A DNA stretch of 64,000 nt from Branchiostoma belcheri (lineage: Eukaryota; Chordata; Leptocardii; Amphioxiformes; Branchiostomatidae). The notes beneath the pieces are model-generated. The model was not told the origin of the DNA. It saw only the letters and a program-made list of their open reading frames with translations, and searched no databases. The DNA is taken from the NCBI RefSeq assembly GCF_001625305.1, contig NW_017803943.1, positions 2,215,481 through 2,279,480 of the forward strand. The letters are read 5' to 3'. Position numbers and translations under genes: made by a program. Shown one piece after another: positions 48,138 through 59,700 of the stretch (position 1 is the first letter of the stretch; each line of letters begins with the position of its first letter).

Positions 48138-48774
48138 GTGCCCGACGCCTCTGCTATTGCACCTTTTGAGGAAATATAGCCAAAATCTGGAGAGAAATCG
48201 GGTGAAATGCGCCCGAGGTATTGTTCTCACATCGAATCAGGAAGTGTTCCCATCGAAAGAGACTAGAGGGTTCCCCGAATAGTCCATTCTTAATTAGTGG
48301 GGTCCAAGTTTGATACTAACAAACGTTACTTTAACATGAAAACTTCATGTATACCCACAAAGGAACACAATAGTTATCAGCTAAAAGAAAATTACATTTA
48401 AATCACAAATGAGTCACGATTTGAATCTCCAAAAGCTAAGAATGTATTTAGCTCACAGAAATCATGACCTAGAATAGAATGGTTTCTTCTATCCCGTCAT
48501 CCTCTGTCTAAAGGTCAATCTGGGGTCAACCTCCCATATGTGGGCGTGAAAAACTCAGGTATAAACTTATGAACTGTCATGAAACGGCAACTTAAAGTTC
48601 AAGTCAGTAGTGGCGCATGAACCCTACTGTTACACATGAGCTACTGATGACTTTGTAGCTCTCTTGGAGACAAGGGCAGGTTGCTAACGTTACATAAAGA
48701 AGCACAAAGTTATAAGAAGTTTTATAGGAAGTTTTAATCATTCTACATAACAGTGCTGACATTTATGTGATCGC
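48138..48774. promoter_or_regulatory. Divergent intergenic region, canopy and IDO
   Basis: 637 bases separate two start codons pointing away from each other. No other gene is visible. It must hold at least part of both promoters; individual sites are not assigned. Confidence 0.45.
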
Positions 48775-51700
48775 ATGGAGAGGGTTCCCAGACTGTCAGA
48801 TTTCAACCTGTCCGAGGACCGGGGGTTCTTAACAGAAGAGGATCCTCTGGTAAGTCGTGATCTTGAATATTTCTAACTCAGAGATTATTGCCGTTGTAAA
48901 TGTTAAGCAATCTTGTTCTCAGCCCACAAGATTACATGTCCTAGGCCCCTTAATATTAGCTTTAAAGCATTATTGTCAGACAATCATTTTGCTTTTGCCA
49001 AACTCTAGATGTGTGATTCATTCCTTAATAATTTATGTAAACCATTTCTGATCACCATGACAATTTGCATTTTACGCCTCCAATGATCACCAGAACAGTT
49101 TGCATTTTTACTGCTCTGATTCTAGGAAGTGCTTCCGCCCTATTTCAGTGCCTGGGTGGACCTAGCCAGAGATACTCCCAAGTTACTGGAAACCCAGCAG
49201 CTGAGAGAATGTGTACACAAGGTGAGTATGATATAAAGGAGAATTACCAACATATTCTAAAAATGCTGTCGAAATAATCTCCGAGGAGATCCTAGGTTGG
49301 CAAAAGACAGTATCCGGCCAGAGAGGGTCCAATAAGCTTCTCTGTCTCAAATTTCTCACCTGTATTTCTCACCTGTAGTCGGTCAATAGGTACCACTACT
49401 GGGGTAATGAGACCGCTCTTCAGGTCAATGCGGGAGAGCCAAAACATCTAGCCTGGATGCCAGCCTTTTCTAGTATTACCACCCTGCCAAAAAGTGACTG
49501 AGAGAGCAAACTAAAGCTTAAAAGTCCTGGCATCCAGGCTACAAAAGGTCAGAAGCTTGGCACTTTTCTTCCTGCTTAATAGTTTTACTTAAAGTTAGGG
49601 CCCCTGGGTAGCCTCATCAAATTATCTTCTGTGTCACAAATATACACGTACCCAACATTGTCTCTGTTCTGTTCCAGTTGCCGCTCCTGGACCACACCCG
49701 GTTACGGGGACACCTGGAGTGGCGGCTGGCCCACCTGGTGCTGAGCATCCTGGGACAGGCCTACGTGTGGCAGGACGGGGAGACAGGTGGACCAGACCTT
49801 TTCTTTTTAGATCATTCTAATTTAATTCTTGAACCTACAAAACATCAACTTACAGGATATAGGTAAGTGGCAGACTGCCATCAAGCCGCAGTAGTGTTGT
49901 GTAAGCATGTCTAACCCTCGGAAGTCAGGGAACAACAAATGCTAAACTGGATAGTTACTAACTTAGTTAGTAAGTGAGTGAGTGAGTGAGTAATTAGAAT
50001 TATAGTGTAACAAGTTATTCAACAGTTGGTATCAACAAAAAGTATACAAAGTGGATAAATCAAACAACCAAATGTACCTGCAGTTAAATTATTATTGAAG
50101 GCAATATTCTTAAAGATGAACAGAATTTTTAAAAAAGAATAATTAAATATACATTGTATATAATCTAGATGTCCCAGCCCTCCTGCCTTGCTGTATTGCC
50201 GTCCCCTGGTACCACGTGTCTGAACACCTGGGAGTCACCCCTATCATCTCCCACCACTGTGTCAGCCTGGCTAACTGGAAGAGAAAGGACCCAAAAGGAC
50301 CGCTGGAGCTGGACAATCTTCAGATCATGTACCACATCACCTGTCCCAGGGACTTTGCGTGGTTTGCCATCATTCCCCTGGCAGTGGAGATGGACTTCAT
50401 CCCAGGTCTACCTCTGATCGTACAGGTATAAGATTTCTTCTTTCTGTGAGCTGTAAATGTTAATGTTGAGGCTAATACATAGACAATCAGAATTAGCCTC
50501 AACATTCTGTTTTTTGTGTGAATTGGGCATTTCAATTCTTTGCAGTGAACCTCTTATTAGTTTTAAGTATCAAATTGACAAGATATTTTCAGTTTGCAGG
50601 TAGGTATTTCAAGCCCTGTGGTATGGTATATTGTTGACTGCTATTGTATGTACTTTATCTGAGTGTATGTATATTCTACTATAATATTATCAAAGTAACT
50701 AAATGGAACATACACGAAGATGTTGCGAGTGGTTTTCAATACACCATGGTGGAAACATACTACTAATGAACAGTTATACGGTTCGCTACCAAATGTAACT
50801 TCAGTAGTCAAATGTCGACGACTAAGCTTGGCCGGTCATGTAATACGTAGTGAAGAACCAGCCAGTAGGCTTCTACTCTGGAACCCTGATACCTGTAAGA
50901 GAAGAGTTGGACGCCCAAACATAACAGTTAAGAAACTTATTGAAACTGAAACTGGCTTGGAGGGACATAAACTTTTCTCAGTGATGTATGACAGACAGTT
51001 GTGGCGAACTAACTTTGTATGCTCCACCTCTACGGAGGATGAATGATGATGATGATGATGATGATCAAAGTACAATGTATTTCCCTGTGTTTCACCTTAG
51101 GCACAGAAAGGGGTAGCTGAAGACAACCCCAAGTTAACCAAAGATGCCCTCACCGCCATGATACCGGTTCTAAAGAAAATTAACCAGACGTTGGGCAGAA
51201 CGAGGGAGCAGTGTGACCCAGAAGTGTTCTATAACGGGTTCAGGTACTTCCTGTCTGGCTGGAAGGACAACGCTGCCCTCCCTCGTGGTCTGATCTACCA
51301 GGGCGTTAGGGAGGAACCATTCCAGTTCTCCGGAGGGAGTGCAGCACAAGTTGCAACGCTTCAGTGCTTAGATGAGTTACTGGGAATCAAACACAATAGC
51401 TCAGAAGGTATGACTTTTTCTGAAACAGGTTTGATCTGTTTTTTCCAACACAAAAAATGGGACTTACTAGTCCCTAAATTTTCTACTGTCAAATATCTGA
51501 GTCTTTGTCAAGGAATAAAAAGCAATCCACCACCTCTGTGTTGGAAATCGCAGTTCAAATCTATTTCAGAATGACTTCTACTTAATGTATTCTTCTATTT
51601 GAGAATATTGTAACAATTGTCCCAATGTTTTAATGATTGCAGCCACAAAATTTAACTCTTCAGCTACAATATGATCTTTGACTAATTAACTTATTAAACT

Positions 51701-52496
51701 AACCATTTATGCTGCAGCTGCCTTTCTTATGAGGATGAGGGACTACATGCTGAGGGATCACAGGAACTTTATCGTTGCTGTGGGCAAGGGTCCGTCTGTA
51801 CGCAACTTTGTGTCAAACTCCAATGACCAAGGGTTGAGGACAGTGTATAATATCTGTGTGTCATTACTCAGGGACTTCCGCTCTATGCATATAAAGGTCG
51901 TCACAAGGTAATTCTGTTTTGATTTTTTCTTTTGGGACCAAATCTATACTGTCTTTAAGATTCATGATGGTGAACTAAATTTGTAGACAATAAAGACTGT
52001 AAATGTGAAATATTGTGTAGCTTGTGAAATTCCTTCCCACTAGAATGTTGACACTTAATTGTGTTGCCCAATAGCTTTATCGTCATTCCTTCCAAGAAGG
52101 CCAAGGGGCACAAGGCAGAAGGTCTATCGAGTAAAGGTACAGGTGGAACAGGTACGAAACATTCTTTTCTCAAACCGTTAAATTGTATTTTTAGTATGCC
52201 GTGTCTTAGGTTAGGTTGTGGTCGCCAGCAATGTGTACTGTCACTGTGTAATGGTGGTATGATACAGAAACCATGGTGTAATATCGGAATAAGTTACTGG
52301 TATGCCATACATAAGTGATAATGATTCTATTAAGTAATTCATCACTTTAAACCATATATCCTTCATGGAAATCTCGAAATTTTGTAAAACAAAAAAACTA
52401 AGATGATTTCTGTATCCTACAGGTCTCCTTTCTTTCTTGAAGAGTGTAAGAGACACTACAGTTGCTGCTCTTCTTCCCGAGGTACCCTGTCTCTGA
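48775..52496 (+). CDS. IDO: Indoleamine 2,3-dioxygenase family haem enzyme
   Basis: Exons: 48775-48849, 49126-49221, 49678-49786, 50169-50425, 51101-51407, 51718-51907, 52075-52151, 52423-52496; 1185 bases, 394 aa, phases closing. It opens the indole ring of tryptophan to N-formylkynurenine, the first kynurenine-pathway step, in the cytosol. Signatures: SLANWKRKDP, NGFRYFLSGWK at ~224-234 (F222 and R227 align with human IDO1 F226 and R231), FSGGSAAQ at ~255, the proximal haem ligand H296 in MLRDHRNF, VRNFV, and KGTGGT near the end. All expected active-site residues are present. Vertebrate IDO1 and IDO2 arose from a later duplication, so this is best called an IDO-family gene; Km class cannot be read from sequence. 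Intron 4 holds a LINE fragment and intron 5 a foldback MITE. Confidence 0.93.
50703..51064 (+). mobile_element. 3' fragment of an RTE-like LINE in IDO intron 4
   Basis: One open frame (50720-51046) ends a non-LTR reverse-transcriptase protein: MLRVVFNTPWWKHTTNEQLY, then LPNVTSVVKCRRLSLAGHVI, KRRVGRPNITVKKLIETETG, DRQLWR. A (GAT)n tail closes it at 51043-51064, as in RTE-type elements, which end in short tandem repeats. 5' truncated; the frame is uninterrupted in this part, so insertion may be fairly recent. Confidence 0.7.
51418..51572. mobile_element. Foldback MITE, copy 3, in IDO intron 5
   Basis: Ends TTCTGAAACAGGTTTGA and TCAAATCTATTTCAGAAT are inverted repeats; the middle has TGTCAAGGAATAAAAAGCAA like copies 1 and 2. 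It starts 11 bases after the IDO exon 5 donor. Confidence 0.65.
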
Positions 52497-52605
52497 TTGG
52501 CCAACAACATTGGGGCAAGGAAACAGACAGGTCTCCTTCCCAGTGTCTCCTGTCACTGATTGGTCAACAAGATTGGGAGAAGGAACCGACTATTACATCA
52601 TATGT
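52487..52605 (+). repeat. Two ~60-base tandem units at the IDO stop codon and 3' UTR
   Basis: CCTGTCTCTGATTGGCCAAC then AACATTGGGGCAAGGAA recurs as TCCTGTCACTGATTGGTCAA then CAAGATTGGGAGAAGGAA. The first unit contains the IDO stop; the second is wholly 3' UTR. Confidence 0.65.
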
Positions 52606-53050
52606 TGGGCCAATATTCTAGACATCTATGCACTTGATGATTTTGTGAATTGCCTGTTCACGTATCATGATTGTCTTATACTGGTTACATTGAACTTTTA
52701 AATATAAATCGAATGCTTTGGTGCTATTTTAATGAATCAAATTAATCAGAAAGCTCTTACCAGATTTATTTATTGGACAATTAATATCACAGAGCATTTT
52801 ATATTCATCATGTTCTGTGAGAGTGGATAGATTTTAAGCATAGAATACAAGTTAATTTTACAAACTATCTCAACTCACAAATATCTGGAGTAGAATTTTT
52901 CATGATGATGATGAAGAGCTAATGAACAGAATATAATTAGATATTCAAAGTTTTAGAGTACTGTACAGTATCGTTATTTTACTTAGCTAAAGATCAAGGC
53001 TCATTTGCCTATAAATCAAGACTCAAGACAACCAAAGAAGTTTGTTCTAT
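52606..53050. other. Convergent 3' intergenic region, IDO and IFT56
   Basis: AT-rich; the two genes end tail to tail here. No exon or named repeat recognised. Confidence 0.5.
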
Positions 53051-53051
53051 C

Positions 53052-53057
53052 TTTATT
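53052..53057 (-). terminator. IFT56 distal polyadenylation signal
   Basis: AATAAA on the minus strand about 575 bases after the distal IFT56 stop. Confidence 0.5.
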
Positions 53058-53630
53058 ACAAAGTTTCAAACTGCTATACATACCATCTTATTTACAGCCA
53101 AACAGTGACATCATCAAAGCCTTATGAACAGTATATTCACACAAACATGGACCTAAACTCTGTCCTTTTGTTTTAGATATCAATTGATTTATGAACAATC
53201 ATTTGAAAATCGGATTCAACCATGAATTTATACTACAGAAAATTAACTATTTTTCTACCTGAAGAGAAAAGAACACTATTTGTATGTCAAGCCACAGGAA
53301 TACTTTTTATCAAGCCAGTATTGGACATGACAAGTGAGCATGGCAAGCTACATGTATGACCATCCATACATGATAACAATACTTTATAGCAAATATATAC
53401 AAGTCTTGAATCGTTCTCAAATATGTAAACCTAAACAAGAAATTGCGCTATTCCAAAATTGACTTGTGGTTCTCAGATCCCTATAGAGATTTCAGGATAT
53501 ATCATTCTAAAATGAGCCAAAAATTCCCCATACTTTTTCATTCTGATACATGTAAGATATAAAATCTATCTCCCCTTCCCTTCAACATATCTTACTAATT
53601 GAGCAGTAGAAGCATGTGATAGTGTGTGCC

Positions 53631-53745
53631 CTAGCTGACTGTGATCCTGTTGTCCTTGGCCCATTTCTTGATAGTTCTGGTGATGTACTCCACCTGTGGG
53701 TTGCTGGTGTTCCTCAGTAGCTGTACTATCTCTCTCACTGTGTCC
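53631..53745 (-). CDS. TTC26: IFT56 alternative last exon, distal
   Basis: 115 bases in phase 2, opening with [20 protein letters not shown], then [18 protein letters not shown] and a stop. It fits directly after exon 55944-55811. The human C-terminus reads ...KKWAKENRVSI. Confidence 0.85.
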
Positions 53746-56700
53746 CTGTAGCAGGGGCAGAACAACACATACTACAGGTCAAACTGGGATCAAATCAAAC
53801 CAGAAGCACAATATTTTTATTGTACATGTATTTAGCATGTAAGGACCACACTGTAGCCTGGCATCTAGCCTTGATCTGCTTCCCAACAGTTACATGTGTG
53901 TACATGGCAGGTGAAGCAACTCTTTGAAAGCAGATTAAAGCTCAAAAAACCTGCATACCTGGCCACCACTTTTGAAGCAAGGCACAATCAAAAAAGATGC
54001 CATGATTATACAAGTGCAAGTAAGCAATCTGTTCAACAGAAATGACAGTGTGGCTCTCTTGCATGTTTTCTTCCAGTTATCAAAATAAGATTTAGATCTA
54101 CTCTCAAAACAAAAATTATGTAAAGTCAGTAGCAGGTACTAGTATTCACTAGTGGAGTCTTTCGACAGCATTAATTTTTTTCCAGAAGAAGTGTGCTAGA
54201 AAAGAAGGAGAGAGAAGTTTAAGACTGAGACATGATGGTAAACTAAGTAAGAGAAGCTGTTCCAAGATCAGGTAGTCCCAGTGTGCCATGCTGTGCTGAA
54301 CCTGTGTGGGCAGATAGAATGACACAGGGGGACACAGACACCAAACTAGGAGAAGTTAGCTAAAGGAAGACTGAAGTTCTGCTGGAAACAGGAGGATTGA
54401 AACCAGACTGTTCTTCCATGTACAGGATCAAGGTTGATCGGCCAACACCTTTCATCTACCGTATGCTGCAGAAATGCTGCAATATTTGACAGTAGCATTC
54501 ATTTTGACAGGTGTTTTAAAACAAGAAGACAGAGTTAAAATCCCGTATTAAGTCTATCACACCTACTCCGATATTGCACACATGGTTATCAAGTTATGCT
54601 TAGAATTATGCACCCGATATTATCCTTTTTTTTCTCAATCAACTGTGTGCATGCTGATGCAGTTAGAAAAAAAATTATCAATGGTGTTATTGAGTAAGTG
54701 CGTTTATTGGGACAAATACAGTAGGCCACACACCACTGCTCTTGGTCCACAAATATAAGAGCACGTTGGAAGAACATACTGTGCCTGTGCGAAAACTGGA
54801 TGGTAAAATGCATATGGCACCTTACCGAATATATCGTTAAAGGTTGTGTTTGCTTATGTTTAAGGATGATACCCTGTCTGTATAAATAATGTGTAGAAAA
54901 AGTAAAAAAGGACCAAATTTTGATGCAACGTTAGACAAATGTCCAACTTAAAGAAACCCAGGTTTTGCGCAGGCACAGTATGTTATGCCGAAGTGCTAAA
55001 CATAAGTGACCCGTGAGAGCACACAGCTTGTTGTACAAACCACTCAGCTTACTCTAACCCTACAACATGACAGGAGAAAGCACCACTGCTGTGGAAACGT
55101 TCAAGTTGTGCTAACCATCATGGAATGCCCAGTCGGTTGTCCTTTGCCCATTTCTTCATAGTCCGCACTATATACTCCACTTGCATATTAGACGTATTGT
55201 GGAGCAATTGGATGATGTCCCGCAAGGTTTCCCTAAAAACGCAAGGCAAACTTTATTGCACATGTCTCTGTCTTTGCTTCTTCTTGTTGATACATATGAT
55301 AAAATAATTCCACCAGCTGCAAGGCTTTTCTTCTGATGCAGTGAAGCAGCAAACACACTCCAGTCTTCAGCAGTGTCTCTGGCCATTGCACATGTCTTTA
55401 GAAAAAAACACTTCAAGCGATTTGTAAATGAAGGCCACACCATTGAGTTGTTGGCTCTCGGATTTGCCTGCTTCAGGTTTTCTTTCTTTTATTTTACATG
55501 ATTTGTACTATCTTCCAAAAAAATTCAGTTTCTGGATTCACCCCAAAATACTTGTTAATGCAGAAACTGAGTGGTTGATTCAAAGTTCAAAATTCATTGG
55601 ATGATAAACCAGCCTAGTATGTGGACTTTGTGGATTGTAAGGATGCCTAGGCCTATTCTTATGAACATTTTTTTTTACCTCCCACTCTATAGATTTCTTG
55701 GAAATATCTAAGAACCAACAAATTAGATTGGTGTGGCCTATGAGAAAGCTCTATACTATAGAAGCTGATTCATATAAAGCTGGAAAGCTGTGGTTTGAAG
55801 TCTGGCTTACCTTGGTTCCCGTCCGGCGATGATCTGTTGAAAGACGCCGACACAGGCACCACGTTTGCCCTCCCAGTACTCAGGGTTTGGGTCTAGTCGC
55901 TCCAGAACATCAAACGCCTTGGCTGCATAATAGAACTGCCCCATCTGTGGGGAGAATGGTACAAAGCACAAGAAAAATAAAAGTTACTTTTCTGGTTATA
56001 GGACTACAAAAATAGGGTTTGTTGCAGGAATTGCTTTTTTTTTTCAGTGCTAGTAAACGCAGGCCTAACCAATCTACAGAAAACAGCGTGCCAACCTGTT
56101 TTATTTAAAACTATAGAGCTATTTCAAAAAATGTTTGATACAGCTCTTTCAGAGATCTGTTTTAATGATAAAACAGTGAACAAATATCCAGCATGAAGAC
56201 TGTTAAGTCAAGTACAGGAGGTAATATACAGTCTTTAAATATGTAACTCTTAAGACATCTTGTAGAGAGCCTGTATGTACCTTGTAGCAGTCGTTAGCGA
56301 TCAGCTGCAGCAGGCTGAAGGATTCTCCTGATGTCTCCATCTTCAGGTACAACTCCCAGGCAAGCCGTGCCTTGTTGTTCATGATGTCTACAGGAAAACA
56401 ACAGCACAATTAAATTACAGGTACAATTTGGTTCTTTATTCAACAACCAGGGGTTTCCACATCCAATGTTTGAGTGACCATCTGTCACTTTCTTCAGGGC
56501 GAAAATGAATTGTTCTGAATTTGTACTGCAGCTACAATGTAGTAAGTTAAACTCAAACTTGTCTATTGTCTGTACTTGACAATATGTGGAAAATATTATG
56601 TGACAACACTGTACATTTGGTACCACATGTGTAATATTGCAGCAGTGACACCTAGCTGTAGTATGAATCAGAACCAGTCATTGCTGCCGAGGAGAAAGTA

Positions 56701-59700
56701 ATCAATGGCCACAGAAATGTGGATGTGAAAACCCAATAGTTGTCAAATAAAAACCCTTCTTAATATACAGTGTCTTGCCAACCTTAACAAAAACGATGAC
56801 CCAGTACATTACTCACAGATGCGGGCGAGCCAGCTGAGATAGGTGTAGTCATTCTTGAGTTTCTCGTTCTGCACCAGCAGTGCCACCTCCTCCGCCTCCT
56901 TGAAGTTTCCCACGGCGGCCTTCGCCTGCGTGTAGTTGAAGTTGAACGTGTCGTCGTTGTAGAAATAACTCTGGAATAAAGGCAAAGGTTAATTAATTAT
57001 TCTTGAATGTAAGACAATGAGAGAAAGACATGTGTCCTCTTTGATTATATACAAGATAAAATATTTAAATAGGGAGAAATTCATATCCCTTGCATGGAAC
57101 TAGATAAGCCATAAATGTAGTATTTATATGACATTCCTACTGTTGCTTCTAAAACGACTACATGTATTCACATACAGGGACAAGTATTCAGATATAGCTC
57201 ATAAGGTGTCAAGAGCAAGCCTGATAACCAGACGTATTTTAGCTCCTGAGTCTCTTTTGTCTATTTACGGATGGAGAGGACAAAAGAGACTCGGGAGCTA
57301 AAATAGGTTTGGTAACCAGGCAGATTTGAGTTTGGTCAGATTGAAATGGTGGAAAGAAGTCTGACACTAACAAGGAACAAACATGACGTGATGACCTACC
57401 TTGATAGAGTTAAAGTAGATGAGCACATCCTCAAACTGTTTGAGTAGGAAGAAACATGAAGCCATGCACTGTCTGCCTGGGATGGTGTCTGTGGAAAAAG
57501 GAACAGTCATTCAGGTTAAGGCTCAAAATGCCACCTGCATTGTGCTGGTTTAAGTAAAGGGAATTCATTATAACACAAACTTATTTCACCACGGTAGGTT
57601 GCCCATCAAAATTTCGGGTTGCCATCTACACTATCTACTAAGTATTTATTTTAGAAGGCAAGCTGTAACCCAAGGGCATTGCTCACACATTGCTGTGAGT
57701 TGGGCCACTGTGAACTTTAAAAGGGTCGCTTTGTATGCAAAAAAAAGATAACTTGCACGCCAGGCAGCTTAACATCTCCAATAAGTGACTAAATGAAGTG
57801 AAAATGAGATTGCAAGAGTGGGTATTTCCAACCCTGTCTACTTCCTGACAGATTGAACTGATTATTATTTCTGATATTTTGTTATCCCTGTAAGACGTAC
57901 CACACTCGCTGGCGGACCCCCCCACCAGTTGGAAGTACTGCTGTGCGATCTTGAGGTGTTCCCGTGAGCCTGTCTCCTGTCCCAGCGCGGCGTTCACCAC
58001 GCCCTTCAGGATGTACTCCTGCGGAGTGGTCGGCTCAAGGTCCTTTATCAGGTTATAGGCTTCAGATACATCGTCTGGGGGAAAGAAAGTTAGACTGACA
58101 TTAGAAACATTGTTTCAAAGCACACTAATATTATAGTTTTCACTTACTTTTTTAACCTTTAGTTTTAACCTTTTACAATGTACAAGTGCCAATTTCAAGA
58201 GTTCTTGAAATGTATGAAAACAGTTAAGTTACGATTCACAGAAATGCAATAAGTTACACCAATATCGCAGTGGACAAAACAATGACACCATACAAAGAAG
58301 CTGTATTAATGACTTTGGCATATTCAGTCAGAGCATAATTTGATTTTTCCACTCTTCTATTCTGAATGCAGGTAATTTTCAATGTAAAAAAAATGCAGAA
58401 AAAAGTATTCCAACCCCTTAGATGAATCTTCCACAGTCTAGTCCTACATGACAACAACTTCAGTACTGATGAAGCCTTTGCCTTGTCTGAGATAGTAGAT
58501 AACAACTTTTTCTACCGCAAAAATAAAGTGATTTACAGTACTTATGAAGTCATTAAGCTGGTGTGTTATGCCGAAAGGCAGTTATACATATACAGAAGCA
58601 GGTGTGTTATGCCGAAAGGCAGTTATACCGGCTACACAGATACAGATGAAGCCTCACCTTGTCTGAGATAGTAGATGACGAGGTTGAGTCGTGCTTCAGG
58701 GATGACATCTATGAGCGGAGGCAGGACCTGCAGGGCGCCCTCCCCTCCCCGGAACACCACCAGGTTATGTTTGATCAGCTCCTTAGCAAACGTGAAGGAG
58801 GGAGAGGCCATCTCCTGGAGGGTCTTCAGCTCTTGCTGTGAAGAAAATAACAACTTAGGGTTACTTATGAGTAATGCCATCAGGATGGCTAGTGACTGAA
58901 TAAGAAGGTTCTTTGTCCAACATGTATACGGGCTCCTTTAGTCAATATTTGTTTGATCAGCTCCTTAGCAAAGGTGAAGGAGGGAGAGGCCATCTCCTGG
59001 AGGGTCTTTAGTTCTTGCTGAGGGACAGAAAAATGTCTTAGGGTTATCTGTGAGTCATTTCATCAGGACAGCAAGAGCATGACATTGTGTACTATAAGAA
59101 GGTTCTTTATATTCAACAATTAGTGGGTTTTCATATCTGATATTTTGGAGACCATCTGTAACCTTCTTCAGGGCAACAATGACTGGTTTTGATTCTTACT
59201 GCAGCTCGGTGTCACTGCTTCAGTGAAACAGTCATTCCTGCCCTGAAGAGGGTGACAGTTAGTCAGTACATTCTAACTTTTTCTAGCAGTAAAAATGTTT
59301 TTCTCATGCCGTAAAAGTTTAAGGATATACAAAGAAAATTATGTCTATAGATTATAACTAAAATTAAAAGAAGCCAGGACACTGATTTAAGTATTTCACA
59401 CAAACAAACAAACAAACAATGTACCTCTGCAGCCTTTCCGTTGTAGAGTCTGAAGTGGTTGCAGGCTTTGAGGTTGATAGCGATGGCACTGTCAGGGTAG
59501 TGTTGTAGGTACACAGCTAACACCTCCTGGGAAACATCGTAGTAATCCAACTTGTAGTAACACAGAGCCACGTACACGTTCAGGGCCAGGTAGTCTCTGG
59601 AAGGGAGAGTACACACTCAGGGTAAGTCTCTATGAAATAAGTATCTCTTGTGATGTTTTGATAATATGGGATAGCATGTTGGAAGAACGTACTGTGTCTG

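Noticed and set aside
53855-53965. Additional AGCCTGG foldback near the IFT56 3' end
   Set aside because: Only the outer words match; the arms do not pair well enough to list it as an element.
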